Source: Acholeplasma sp. CAG:878 | GTDB lineage: Bacteria; Bacillota_I; Bacilli_A; RF39; UBA660 | Reading direction: 5' to 3' | Length of the DNA stretch: 64,000 nt | Assembly: GCA_000432255.1 (NCBI GenBank) | Contig: HF989926.1 | Location: 1-64,000, forward strand | Shown here: positions 26,230 to 34,982 of the stretch, in pieces | Layout: each line of letters starts with the position of its first letter | Position numbering within the stretch: position 1 is the first letter of the stretch | Translations under genes and position numbers: made by a program | Notes under the pieces: model-generated | The model's database searches: none | What the model was told of the DNA's origin: nothing | The model's input: only the letters and a program-made list of their open reading frames with translations

Positions 26230-29040
26230 ATGGATAAAATAGTAATAAAAGGTGCAAGAGAAAATAATTTAAAAAATATTGATTTAGAATTACCTAAAAA
26301 TAAATTAATTGTAATGACTGGTGTAAGTGGTAGTGGAAAAAGTAGTCTTGCTTTTGATACTATTTATGCTGAAGGTCAAAGAAGATATGTTGAGAGTCTA
26401 AGTGCTTATGCTAGACAATTTTTAGGGGGCACTGAAAAACCAGATGTTGATAGTATTGAAGGCCTATCACCTGCTATTAGTATTGACCAAAAAACAACCA
26501 ATAAAAATCCAAGAAGTACAGTTGGTACAGTAACTGAAATATACGATTATTTAAGGCTTTTATATGCAAGAATCGGTATTCCTTATTGCCCTGTTCACAA
26601 TATCCCAATTACTAGTCAAAGTATTGAAGAAATGACTAATCAAATTATGGAATTAGAAGAAAATACTAAAATAAAAGTTTTAGGATTGATTGTTAATGGA
26701 GAAAAAGGTACTCATGCTGATTTATTTGAAAAATTGAGAAGTGATGGTTATGCTAGAGTAATAGTTGATGATATTGAATATGAATTGGAAGAAGAAATTA
26801 TATTAGAAAAAAATAAAAAACATACAATTAAAGTTGTTGTTGACAGATTAATTATAAAAGAAGGAATTAGAAGTAGGTTATACGAATCAATTGAAACGGC
26901 ATCAAAACTAGGAAAAGGTAAGGTAATTATTGATGTAATAGGTTCTAAAGAAATATTAATGAGCGAACACTATGCTTGTCCTTTTTGTGATTTTTCGATA
27001 CCAGAGTTAGAACCTAGAATGTTTAGTTTCAATGCTCCATATGGCGCTTGTGATGATTGCAAAGGACTTGGTGTAAAACTAAAAATAGATGAAGACTTAA
27101 TCATTCCTAATAAAGATTTAAGTATAAATGAGGGGGGAATTGTATCTCTAAATTTAGAGGATGGTAATATTTATTCAACGCAAATAAATACTTTGTCTAA
27201 ATATTATAATATACCACTTGATAAACCAATTAAGGATTTAAAAAAAGAAGAATTAGATTTAATATTATACGGTTCAAAAGATATATTAGAATTTAACTAC
27301 ACGTCTAAAAATGGTAATACTAGAACTTCCAAAGATTATTTTGAAGGAGTTATTACTAATTTAGAGAGAAGATATATAGAAACTAAAAGTGGTTGGATAA
27401 GAGATTGGATTGAAAATTTTATGACTGAACTTCCATGTCCAACCTGTCATGGTTCAAGATTAAACGACTCAGTTTTAGCTGTTTTAATAAACGAAAAAAA
27501 TATTTATGAATTAACTAAAATGAGTATTAAAAAATTAAGAGATTTTTTAGAAAATTTGACTCTTTCTAAAGAACAGGAAAAAATTGCTGAACTATTACTT
27601 AAAGAAATATTAAATAGATTAAATTTCTTATTAAATGTAGGCTTAGAATATTTAACCTTAGATAGAGTAGCAGGAACACTATCAGGAGGAGAAGCAAGTA
27701 GAATTAGATTAGCAACTCAAATAGGTTCAAGATTAACAGGTGTTTTATATGTTTTAGATGAACCAAGTATAGGCTTGCATCAAAGAGATAATGAAAAACT
27801 AATTAATTCAATGTTGGAAATGAGAGATTTAGGCAATACTTTAATAGTTGTTGAACACGATACTGATACAATGTTAGCAAGTGATTATCTAGTTGATATA
27901 GGACCACTTGCAGGAACTCATGGCGGTTGTGTTGTTGCTTGTGGAACACCTTTGGAAGTTATGAATAATGAAGATAGTTTAACTGGTAAATATCTAAAAG
28001 GAATTTATAAAATAGAAGTACCTAAAACTAGAAGAAAAGGAAATAAAAAATATTTAGAGGTAATAGGAGCAAAAGAAAATAATTTAAAAAATATAAATGT
28101 TAAAATACCTTTAGGTAAGTTTGTATGTATTACTGGTGTTAGTGGTAGTGGAAAAAGTACATTAGTAAACGAAATAATATATAAAGCACTAGCAAATAAT
28201 ATTTATAAAACGAAAGAAAAACCAGGAAAATTTAAAAAAATAAAAGGTTTAGAAAATATCGATAAAGTCGTTCATATTTCACAAAGCCCAATTGGTAGAA
28301 CGCCAAGAAGTAATCCAGCAACTTATACAGGTGTATTTGATGATATTAGAGATGTTTTTACTGATACTAAAGAAGCAAAAATAAAAGGTTATGATAAAGG
28401 AAGATTTTCATTTAACGTAAAAGGTGGAAGATGTGAAGCCTGCTTTGGAGACGGTGTTAAAAAAATTGAAATGCATTTCTTACCAGATGTTTATGTTCCA
28501 TGTGAAGTATGCCATGGAACAAGATATAACAATGAAACTTTAAGTATAAAGTATAAAGATAAAAATATATATGATGTCTTAGAAATGAGGGTAGAAGAAG
28601 CATATGAATTTTTTCAAAATATACCTAAAATTAAAAACAAACTACAAGTATTAATGGATGTTGGATTAGATTATATAAAATTAGGTCAAAGTGCTCCAAC
28701 TCTATCAGGTGGTGAGGCAGGAAGAATAAAATTAGCTAAAGAGTTACAAAAAAAACCAACTGGTAAAAGTTTATTCATTTTAGATGAACCAACAACAGGA
28801 TTACACATTCATGACATTAAAAAATTATTATCAATTTTAAATCGAATAGTTGACAATGGAGATACAGTTCTTATTATTGAACATAACTTAGATGTTATTA
28901 AAGTTGCAGATTATATAATAGATTTAGGCCCAGAAGGCGGAGATTTTGGTGGGACTATAATAGCTACAGGTACTCCAGAAGAAATATGTAAAGTTGATAA
29001 TAGTTATACAGGACAATTTTTAAAAAAATATCTCAACTAA
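26230..29040 (+). CDS. uvrA: excinuclease ABC subunit A
   Basis: 936 residues, normal for UvrA. Two ABC-type nucleotide-binding halves are present. Walker A motifs are GVSGSGKSSLAF (about 30-41) and GVSGSGKSTLVNE (in the second half); signatures are LSGGEASRIRLA and LSGGEAGRIKLA; and the zinc-binding CxxC pairs are CPFC/CDDC and CEAC/CEVC. It recognises bulky DNA lesions and loads UvrB. uvrB is not adjacent, whereas in many Firmicutes it lies just upstream, so the gene is free-standing here. Confidence 0.98.
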   Translation: MDKIVIKGARENNLKNIDLELPKNKLIVMTGVSGSGKSSLAFDTIYAEGQRRYVESLSAYARQFLGGTEKPDVDSIEGLSPAISIDQKTTNKNPRSTVGTVTEIYDYLRLLYARIGIPYCPVHNIPITSQSIEEMTNQIMELEENTKIKVLGLIVNGEKGTHADLFEKLRSDGYARVIVDDIEYELEEEIILEKNKKHTIKVVVDRLIIKEGIRSRLYESIETASKLGKGKVIIDVIGSKEILMSEHYACPFCDFSIPELEPRMFSFNAPYGACDDCKGLGVKLKIDEDLIIPNKDLSINEGGIVSLNLEDGNIYSTQINTLSKYYNIPLDKPIKDLKKEELDLILYGSKDILEFNYTSKNGNTRTSKDYFEGVITNLERRYIETKSGWIRDWIENFMTELPCPTCHGSRLNDSVLAVLINEKNIYELTKMSIKKLRDFLENLTLSKEQEKIAELLLKEILNRLNFLLNVGLEYLTLDRVAGTLSGGEASRIRLATQIGSRLTGVLYVLDEPSIGLHQRDNEKLINSMLEMRDLGNTLIVVEHDTDTMLASDYLVDIGPLAGTHGGCVVACGTPLEVMNNEDSLTGKYLKGIYKIEVPKTRRKGNKKYLEVIGAKENNLKNINVKIPLGKFVCITGVSGSGKSTLVNEIIYKALANNIYKTKEKPGKFKKIKGLENIDKVVHISQSPIGRTPRSNPATYTGVFDDIRDVFTDTKEAKIKGYDKGRFSFNVKGGRCEACFGDGVKKIEMHFLPDVYVPCEVCHGTRYNNETLSIKYKDKNIYDVLEMRVEEAYEFFQNIPKIKNKLQVLMDVGLDYIKLGQSAPTLSGGEAGRIKLAKELQKKPTGKSLFILDEPTTGLHIHDIKKLLSILNRIVDNGDTVLIIEHNLDVIKVADYIIDLGPEGGDFGGTIIATGTPEEICKVDNSYTGQFLKKYLN

Positions 29041-29052
29041 TCAAAATGGATT

Positions 29053-29108
29053 TAAAAAATCAAGGATTTAGATGAACTAACCTAGTTCTCTTTCCTTGAT
29101 TTTTTCTA
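29053..29108 (+). terminator. nested-hairpin terminator after uvrA
   Basis: Outer arms AAAAAATCAAGGA (29053-29065) and TCCTTGATTTTTT are perfect over 13 bp. Inside the loop a second perfect hairpin GAACTA-ACC-TAGTTC forms. Confidence 0.85.
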
Positions 29109-29204
29109 AACTAGTTTTTTTATTTGATAATTCTAAAATGATGTTTATATCAAGATTTTTCGTATTTTTAATTTTTACAAATAAATTATAATTTATTTAA
29201 ATTT

Positions 29205-29435
29205 TTATCTATAGTATGGCCCATAGTAAGGTGGATATGGATAATATGGATATGGTTGATAGTATGGTCTATTATATCCACCATAGAAAGCAGGTGCGAT
29301 TGCTGCTCCTGTAACTCCTCCTAATAAAAATGGAAAAACAAAGCCTCCAACTCTTTCATCGTTTGGATTAACTTTATAATTGTTAGGTTTAAACTGTTCA
29401 TAATTAACAGGTTGGTAATAACCATTTGGTCTCAT
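29205..29435 (-). CDS. small Tyr/Pro-rich protein
   Basis: 76 residues. A hydrophobic Gly-rich middle (FVFPFLLGGVTGAAIAPAFY) is followed by a tail of repeated Tyr-Pro units (YPYYPYPPYYGPYY). Proteins of this design are common in Firmicutes and some are spore-coat or surface proteins; I cannot assign a function. AAAGGAG sits upstream of the ATG. It is monocistronic and convergent with uvrA. A palindrome AAATAAATT-AATTTATTT (29177-29196) follows it and may terminate it. Confidence 0.7.
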   Translation of the reverse strand: MRPNGYYQPVNYEQFKPNNYKVNPNDERVGGFVFPFLLGGVTGAAIAPAFYGGYNRPYYQPYPYYPYPPYYGPYYR

Positions 29436-29523
29436 ATAAAAACTCCTTTCATTTTATCTTATGTAGGCTTTAAAAAAATGTTAAAAAAAACAAATATGCT
29501 CATATAATTTATTAGGTGATTTT

Positions 29524-30333
29524 ATGAAGAAGTTTTTTGAAATAATTGGTTTTATAGCATTAGCTTGTTTTAGTTTTTTCTATACCAATAAAATATCTAC
29601 GGTAATTATGGTTCAAGATGATTTATTAAAACAAATAGAATCTCTAAAAGAACAAAGTTATATAAAACCAATTGATGCTTATATTGAAAATGATACAATT
29701 ATACCTGGTGTTAGTGGCAGAGAAATTGATATAGATGAAAGTTATAAAAAAATGAAACAATTAGGTAGTTTTAATGACAATTTATTGGTATATAAAACGA
29801 TTAAACCAAATATTTCAATTAAAGACAATAAAGATAAATGTATAATTAAAGGTTCAAGTAAAAGAATGGTTAGTTTAGTATTTGATGCAAGTGATAACAT
29901 ACAAGATATTTTAAGTATATTAAATAAAAAAGGTGTTCAAGGTAATTTTTTTGTTAATAACGAATGGTTTGAAAAAAATAACCAAATAATAATGGATTTA
30001 AATAAGCAAGGTCATATAATTGGAAGTAGTGACACTAATATTAATAATTTAAGTTGGCAAAATTCTATTTTAAAGAAAATAGTTAAACAAAATAATACTT
30101 ATTGTTATAGAAAAGTTATGTTAGAAAAATGTTTTAAACAAGATAGTTATACAATTGAACCTATTATTTTAAATGATAATTATTTATTAAATATTAAAAA
30201 TAGTTTAAGTAATGGAGCTATTATAAGCCTAAAAGTTAATAATAGTTTATCAAATGAATTAGATGCTGTAATTGATTATATAAACCATAAAGGATATGAC
30301 ATTGTTAATTTGGATATTTTAATAAATGAATAA
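29524..30333 (+). CDS. polysaccharide-deacetylase-like protein, catalytic residues lost
   Basis: 269 residues. An N-terminal membrane anchor (about 5-24) and a linker precede a NodB-like domain (about 115-265). The fold markers remain: MVSLVFDASD where active enzymes have TFDDG, GVQGNFFVNNEWF, and GHIIGSSDTN where enzymes have GxHxxxH. Both the Asp pair and the His pair are replaced, so it is probably a non-catalytic, extracytoplasmic homologue. The active paralogue is 2.6 kb downstream. It has a TAGGTGA site and is followed by the LysM gene after 39 bases. Confidence 0.7.
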   Translation: MKKFFEIIGFIALACFSFFYTNKISTVIMVQDDLLKQIESLKEQSYIKPIDAYIENDTIIPGVSGREIDIDESYKKMKQLGSFNDNLLVYKTIKPNISIKDNKDKCIIKGSSKRMVSLVFDASDNIQDILSILNKKGVQGNFFVNNEWFEKNNQIIMDLNKQGHIIGSSDTNINNLSWQNSILKKIVKQNNTYCYRKVMLEKCFKQDSYTIEPIILNDNYLLNIKNSLSNGAIISLKVNNSLSNELDAVIDYINHKGYDIVNLDILINE

Positions 30334-30372
30334 TATTAAATTATTTTCATATATTTTAATGGGAGGAAAATT

Positions 30373-31026
30373 ATGAAAAAAATAATACCATTAAAAAAGG
30401 AATTGAATTTTAATAATAATTTGGCTGAGGTAACTAGTATCTCATTAGAACACAATTTAAATTTAGAAAACGAACATGTTTTAGGTGAACTTATAATTAC
30501 TGGTACATATAAAATAAATGATACAAGCATAAACGTCGAAAATTTTGATTTTAAGATACCTGTTGATATTGAAATTAGTAATCGTTATGATATAAGTAAT
30601 TTAAAAATTGATATTGACGATTTCTTCTATGAAGTATTAGATAATAGTACATTAAATGTATCTGTTGCTATTGCATTAGATAATTTAGAAGAAAAAGTGA
30701 TAAAGGAAGAAAAGGTAGAAAATACAGTTGATGTTCCAATTGAAACTGTTACCGAAAATATAATTGAAGATGTAAAACCATTTCCAATTAAAGAAGCAGA
30801 AGAAAGAATTAGCCAAGAAGAAGTAGGAAGTATATTTACTAATTTTGATGAATCAAAAGAAACTTATGTTACTTATAAAGTTTGTATTGTAAAAGAAGGG
30901 GATAATATAGATAGTATATTATTAAAATACAATATTACAAGAGAGACTCTTGAACAATATAATAACTTAAGCGAAATAAAAATCGGTGATAAATTAATTA
31001 TTCCAGCTGTTTATGCAAAAAATTAA
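30373..31026 (+). CDS. SpoVID-like protein with C-terminal LysM domain
   Basis: 217 residues. A beta-rich N-terminal domain (about 1-115) contains EVTSISLEHNLNLENEHVLG and LIITGTYKI, the style of SpoVID-type coat morphogenetic proteins. An acidic linker and one LysM domain (about 168-213; VKEGDNIDSILLKYNITRETLEQYN) follow. LysM binds peptidoglycan or chitin-like glycans. There is no signal peptide, so, like SpoVID, it could act on the cytoplasmic side. It overlaps the next gene by 14 bases, matching the spoVID-ysxE pair of Bacillus. Confidence 0.7.
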   Translation: MKKIIPLKKELNFNNNLAEVTSISLEHNLNLENEHVLGELIITGTYKINDTSINVENFDFKIPVDIEISNRYDISNLKIDIDDFFYEVLDNSTLNVSVAIALDNLEEKVIKEEKVENTVDVPIETVTENIIEDVKPFPIKEAEERISQEEVGSIFTNFDESKETYVTYKVCIVKEGDNIDSILLKYNITRETLEQYNNLSEIKIGDKLIIPAVYAKN

Positions 31027-31909
31027 TGAAATTTTAAAAAAATATAATATAAAACCTCATCGCTATGAAAAAAATGGGAAAGTTATAATAGTAAGCGATG
31101 AGGTTAATAAATATGTTATAAAAAAAAATCAAAGGAATCAAGAAATCTTTGAATATTTAAGAAATAGAAGTTTTGACTATTATCCTAAAATATTAAATGA
31201 TTCTAATGATTCCTATGAAATAAGTGAATATATTTATGATGATTACATTCCAGATGAACAAAAAATGTTAGATTTAATAAAGTTGGTTAGTCTTTTACAC
31301 AATAAGACAACTCATTATAAGGAAGTAGATTTTGCAGATTACAAAACAATATATGAAACCTTATCAAACAATATTGAGTATTTATATAGTTATTATAATG
31401 ACATTATAACACTTATTGAAACTAAAGTTTATATGAGTCCAAGTGAATATTTATTAGCGAGAAACATTTCAAAAATATTTGGTTCATTAAATTTTAGTAA
31501 ACAAGAGTTAGAAAAATGGTATAAATTAGTTGAGAATAAAACGAAACAAAGAGTTGTTGTTCTACACAATAATTTAGATTTAAGCCATTTCAGAAGTAAT
31601 ACTAAAAATTATTTACTTAGTTGGGATAAAGCTAAATTAGGAATACCAATTTTTGACTTATATATTCTATATAAACGCCATGGATTAGATTTCAATTTTG
31701 AGGAAATTTTGAAATATTATGAGTCTTCTTACAAATTGCAAGAAGATGAAAAAATTTTATTTTTCATTTTAATTGCTTTGCCAGATAAAATAGAATTTGA
31801 TGGGACTTTATATGAGCAAACCAAAAAGATAGGTAAATTTTTAGATTTGTCGTATAAGACCGAAAGCCTCATCTCACCATATTATACGAAAAAGGAGCCA
31901 AGCAATTAA
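31013..31909 (+). CDS. CotS/YsxE-like kinase-fold protein
   Basis: 298 residues with the layout of the spore-coat CotS/YutH/YsxE family, which are aminoglycoside-phosphotransferase-like folds. The region VVVLHNNLDLSHF corresponds to the HGDLHxxN catalytic loop and LLSWDKAKLGIPIFDLYILYK to the DFD-like metal loop, both altered. It is therefore likely a weak or inactive kinase. It overlaps the LysM gene, and together they mimic the Bacillus spoVID-ysxE order. The pair is odd in a lineage whose relatives are largely non-sporulating. Confidence 0.7.
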   Translation: MQKINEILKKYNIKPHRYEKNGKVIIVSDEVNKYVIKKNQRNQEIFEYLRNRSFDYYPKILNDSNDSYEISEYIYDDYIPDEQKMLDLIKLVSLLHNKTTHYKEVDFADYKTIYETLSNNIEYLYSYYNDIITLIETKVYMSPSEYLLARNISKIFGSLNFSKQELEKWYKLVENKTKQRVVVLHNNLDLSHFRSNTKNYLLSWDKAKLGIPIFDLYILYKRHGLDFNFEEILKYYESSYKLQEDEKILFFILIALPDKIEFDGTLYEQTKKIGKFLDLSYKTESLISPYYTKKEPSN

Positions 31910-32044
31910 TAACCATAAGATAAATAGTAAAAAGATATTTAATCTTGTAACTATAAGCAAAGTAATAATAAGTTGCCAAAAAAATATAACACAACAAATT
32001 ACTAAACACATTAAGCATGTTCCTCTTGACCATCTTTTAAACAT
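31874..32044 (-). CDS. 56-residue membrane protein, opposite strand
   Basis: Not reported by a longer-ORF scan but well supported. ATG 32044 is six bases after TTAGGTGAG and encodes MFKRWSRGTCLMCLVICC, then two hydrophobic helices separated by TRLN, ending FRIIW. Arg/Lys residues at the N-terminus and in the loop fit a two-helix hairpin membrane protein. Its 3' end overlaps the last 36 bases of the CotS-like gene in convergent orientation. It fills an otherwise empty gap. Function unknown. Confidence 0.6.
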   Translation of the reverse strand: MFKRWSRGTCLMCLVICCVIFFWQLIITLLIVTRLNIFLLFILWLLIAWLLFRIIW

Positions 32045-32118
32045 TATACTCACCTAATATTATTTTATGACTTTTAAAAAAAAAGAATTGGGTGTATACT
32101 ATATATAGGTGGTTTTTT

Positions 32119-33348
32119 ATGAAAAAAAAATACAAAGTTTTTAATATAGTAGTATTTATTATTGGGGTTTTGGTAGTCTCTTTCGCTATATTTTTCATAT
32201 TTAAAAAAGAGGAACCTAAAAAATTAATTGATTTTAAAGGTATGACATTAGAAGAAGTTTTAAAATACGCAAATGAAAATAAAATAACGATTAATAAAAC
32301 TTTTTCTAATGATGATACCATTTTAAAAAATTATGTAATATCACAAAGTGTATTGCCAAATACAAAACTTACTGAAGGACAAGTTGTCGATATAGTAGTG
32401 TCTATAGGACCAGATTATGCCAAATACAAAGTTGATGAATTAGGATTTGTCCCAATTATGATGTATCATGGAATTCATGATAAAAAAAATAGTGAAACAG
32501 AATATACTGGTGGGAATATCGATTATGCAGGTTATCAAAGAACAACAGAAGCATTTAGAAATGATTTAGAATTCTATTATAAAGAAGGATATAGAATGAT
32601 TAGACTAAACGATTATATAAATGGCATAGTTGATGTAGAACTAGGTAAAAGTCCTATCGTTTTAACATTTGATGATGGATTAGAGAATAATATCAAAGTG
32701 ACAGGGTTAGATAGCGATGGTAATATAATAATTGATCCTAATAGTGCGGTTGGAATTTTAGAAGAATTTAAGAAAAAATATCCGGATTTTAATGTAACTG
32801 CAACATTTTTTGTAAATGGTGGATTATTTAATCAAAAAGAGTACAATGAAAAAATTCTTAATTGGCTAGTTAATAATGGTTATGATGTTGGAAACCACGC
32901 GTATAGTCATCCAGATTTTACTAAAATAAGTGGTGAGGCAAGCATTAAAGAAGTGGGAAGTGTTTATAAAATGCTTGATGAAATTATTCCAGGAAAATAT
33001 GTTAAAATTGTTGCTATGCCTTTCGGCTCACCATATAGTACTAGTCATGAAAATTTTAAACATATAATGAGTGGTAACTATAATGGATATGAATATGAAA
33101 CAGAAAGTGCATTAAGAGTTGGTTGGGAAAGTGAAAAATCTCCTTATTCTTCTTCATTTAATAAAATGTTTTTAAAAAGAATTAGAGCATATGATAATAA
33201 TGGAAAAGAATTTGATATTGAAATGAACTTTAAAAGATTAAAAGACACTAGATATGTATCTGATGGAAATAAAGATACAATAACAATTTTAGATGCAGAT
33301 GAAAAATATTTAGGAGAAACTTATAATTTAGAAGTTATAAAATATTGA
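32119..33348 (+). CDS. membrane-anchored PASTA-polysaccharide deacetylase
   Basis: 409 residues. An N-terminal transmembrane helix (about 7-29), one PASTA domain (about 37-103; LEEVLKYANENKI and VSIGP end) and a NodB deacetylase domain (about 110-320). The catalytic residues are intact: LTFDDG (metal Asp) and NHAYSH (the HxxxH pair). It likely removes N-acetyl groups from peptidoglycan glycans outside the cell, the PASTA domain providing muropeptide or stem-peptide contact. ATG 32119 follows AGGTGG. The last 80 residues are an extra beta-rich region. Confidence 0.88.
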   Translation: MKKKYKVFNIVVFIIGVLVVSFAIFFIFKKEEPKKLIDFKGMTLEEVLKYANENKITINKTFSNDDTILKNYVISQSVLPNTKLTEGQVVDIVVSIGPDYAKYKVDELGFVPIMMYHGIHDKKNSETEYTGGNIDYAGYQRTTEAFRNDLEFYYKEGYRMIRLNDYINGIVDVELGKSPIVLTFDDGLENNIKVTGLDSDGNIIIDPNSAVGILEEFKKKYPDFNVTATFFVNGGLFNQKEYNEKILNWLVNNGYDVGNHAYSHPDFTKISGEASIKEVGSVYKMLDEIIPGKYVKIVAMPFGSPYSTSHENFKHIMSGNYNGYEYETESALRVGWESEKSPYSSSFNKMFLKRIRAYDNNGKEFDIEMNFKRLKDTRYVSDGNKDTITILDADEKYLGETYNLEVIKY

Positions 33349-33396
33349 TTTAAGGTTAAAAATAATTTATAATGATATAAAAGGTAGTTGGTGAAG

Positions 33397-34890
33397 ATGA
33401 ATAAACGCGGATTTACATTAGTAGAATTAATAGGAACAATTGTAATATTACTTGTTTTAAGTTTATTAGTTTTTCCTAATTTATTAAATTTAATTAAAAA
33501 TTCAAAAAAAGATATAAGTACTTCAACTAAAGATTTTATATATGGACAAGCAAAGTCATATATATATGATAATGTTAATGGTTATACTTTAAAAGAAGGA
33601 AATATTTATTGTATAGGGTTGAAAGATTTAGTAAGTAAAAATTATTTAAATACTCCATTAAAAGATGCTGAATCTGGAAATGATATCGATTTAAGTAAGC
33701 AAATAGAGGTAAAAGTTAACAATAATGATTATAGTTATGAATTAGTTGAGACCTGTACTCCTAAAAGTTATTACACTGACAATAGTGGTGCAAATACGCC
33801 TAAATTATTTAATAATATGGTACCAATCAAATACGAGAATAATAAATGGTTAGTAGCTGATTTATATTCAAAATGGTATGATTATAATTCTAAACAATGG
33901 GCAAATGCAATAGTATTAAATAGTGGAGTTACTAAAAATGTAGGGGATGAAGTAACAGAAGAAGAAATATCTTTATGGTATGTATGGGTTCCAAGATATA
34001 AATATACTATATTTAATGGAAACAAAGGAAATGTTTCTGAACAATTAATCAACATAACCTTTGAAAATGGAGTAGATAAAACAGGGACATTAAGATGCAA
34101 TGATAATGCAGATGGAAGTGAAACATGTACTGATAATACATATGGAAGTATAGTAAATGGAAAAAGTACATACACACATCCAGCATTTAAATTTGGTAAT
34201 ACTAATTTAACTGGATTCTGGGTAGGAAAATTTGAAGTGAGTGGAAGTACAAGTACAATCACAGTTAAACCAAATGTAACAAGTTTAAGAAATCAAACAG
34301 TATCAAGTTTCTTTACAGCCATTCAAAATGTAAAAACAACATATGGAATAAATAATGCAGATTCACATATGATGAAAAATATGGAATGGGGAGCAGTAGC
34401 ATACTTAAAACAAAGTAAATATGGACTAGGAACAACAGATATAGCAGTTAATACAAATTCAAGTTATTATACTGGTGGAGGAACAAGTGATGCATATAAA
34501 ACAAATGTTGCTCAGTCAACAACGGGAAATATCTATGGAGTATATGATATGAGTGGTGGCGCTTGGGAATATGTAATGGGTAATTACAATGATACTATAA
34601 GTTCTTCGGGCTTTAGTTCAATGCCGGATAAAAAGTACTATAATAAGTATACAAGTAGTACTGGAAAAATGGGCGATGCCACTATGGAAACGTTAAAGAC
34701 TTCTGGTACTTATGGTGGAGGAGATGGATGGTATTCAGATTTTACAAAATTCCCACCAACTAATGGTCAATGGTTTTATCGTAGTGGTGGCAATAGTGAT
34801 GCAAAATATGCTGGTGTATTCTATTTCTATAGTTCTGGTGGTCAATCAATTAAAACAATTTCATCTCGTGCAGTTTTATCTGCTCAATAA
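33397..34890 (+). CDS. pseudopilin with formylglycine-enzyme/C-type-lectin-like C-terminal domain
   Basis: 497 residues. The type IV prepilin signal MNKRG/FTLVELIGT has Glu5 of the mature protein and a 20-residue hydrophobic helix. A linker follows (to about 125), then a domain with WYVWVPRYKYTIF, GFWVGKFEV, MEWGAVAYLKQSKYG and IYGVYDMSGGAWEYVMG, the hallmarks of the FGE-sulfatase/CLec fold. The last 40 residues (WFYRSGGN, AGVFYFYSSGG, SRAVL) look like the variable region of retroelement-diversified lectin-fold proteins. It is probably a surface-exposed, pilus-tip-like or stand-alone adhesin. It sits just before the Tad genes. Confidence 0.8.
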   Translation: MNKRGFTLVELIGTIVILLVLSLLVFPNLLNLIKNSKKDISTSTKDFIYGQAKSYIYDNVNGYTLKEGNIYCIGLKDLVSKNYLNTPLKDAESGNDIDLSKQIEVKVNNNDYSYELVETCTPKSYYTDNSGANTPKLFNNMVPIKYENNKWLVADLYSKWYDYNSKQWANAIVLNSGVTKNVGDEVTEEEISLWYVWVPRYKYTIFNGNKGNVSEQLINITFENGVDKTGTLRCNDNADGSETCTDNTYGSIVNGKSTYTHPAFKFGNTNLTGFWVGKFEVSGSTSTITVKPNVTSLRNQTVSSFFTAIQNVKTTYGINNADSHMMKNMEWGAVAYLKQSKYGLGTTDIAVNTNSSYYTGGGTSDAYKTNVAQSTTGNIYGVYDMSGGAWEYVMGNYNDTISSSGFSSMPDKKYYNKYTSSTGKMGDATMETLKTSGTYGGGDGWYSDFTKFPPTNGQWFYRSGGNSDAKYAGVFYFYSSGGQSIKTISSRAVLSAQ

Positions 34891-34895
34891 CAAAT

Positions 34896-34925
34896 ACAAA
34901 CTGATAAAATATTTTATCAGTTTTA
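34896..34925 (+). terminator. terminator after the lectin-like pseudopilin gene
   Basis: Near-perfect arms AAACTGATAAAA and TTTTATCAGTTT with a tiny loop, followed by T-rich sequence. Confidence 0.85.
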
Positions 34926-34982
34926 ATATTGCTAAAAATAAACATTTATTGTATAATTAAATGAGAATAAGGAGTGGTTTAG

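Noticed and set aside
33388..34890. A local reverse transcriptase or template repeat to complete a diversity-generating retroelement.
   Set aside because: No RT motif (YxDD) protein or near-copy of the C-terminal DNA was found in the window, so only a candidate target is reported.
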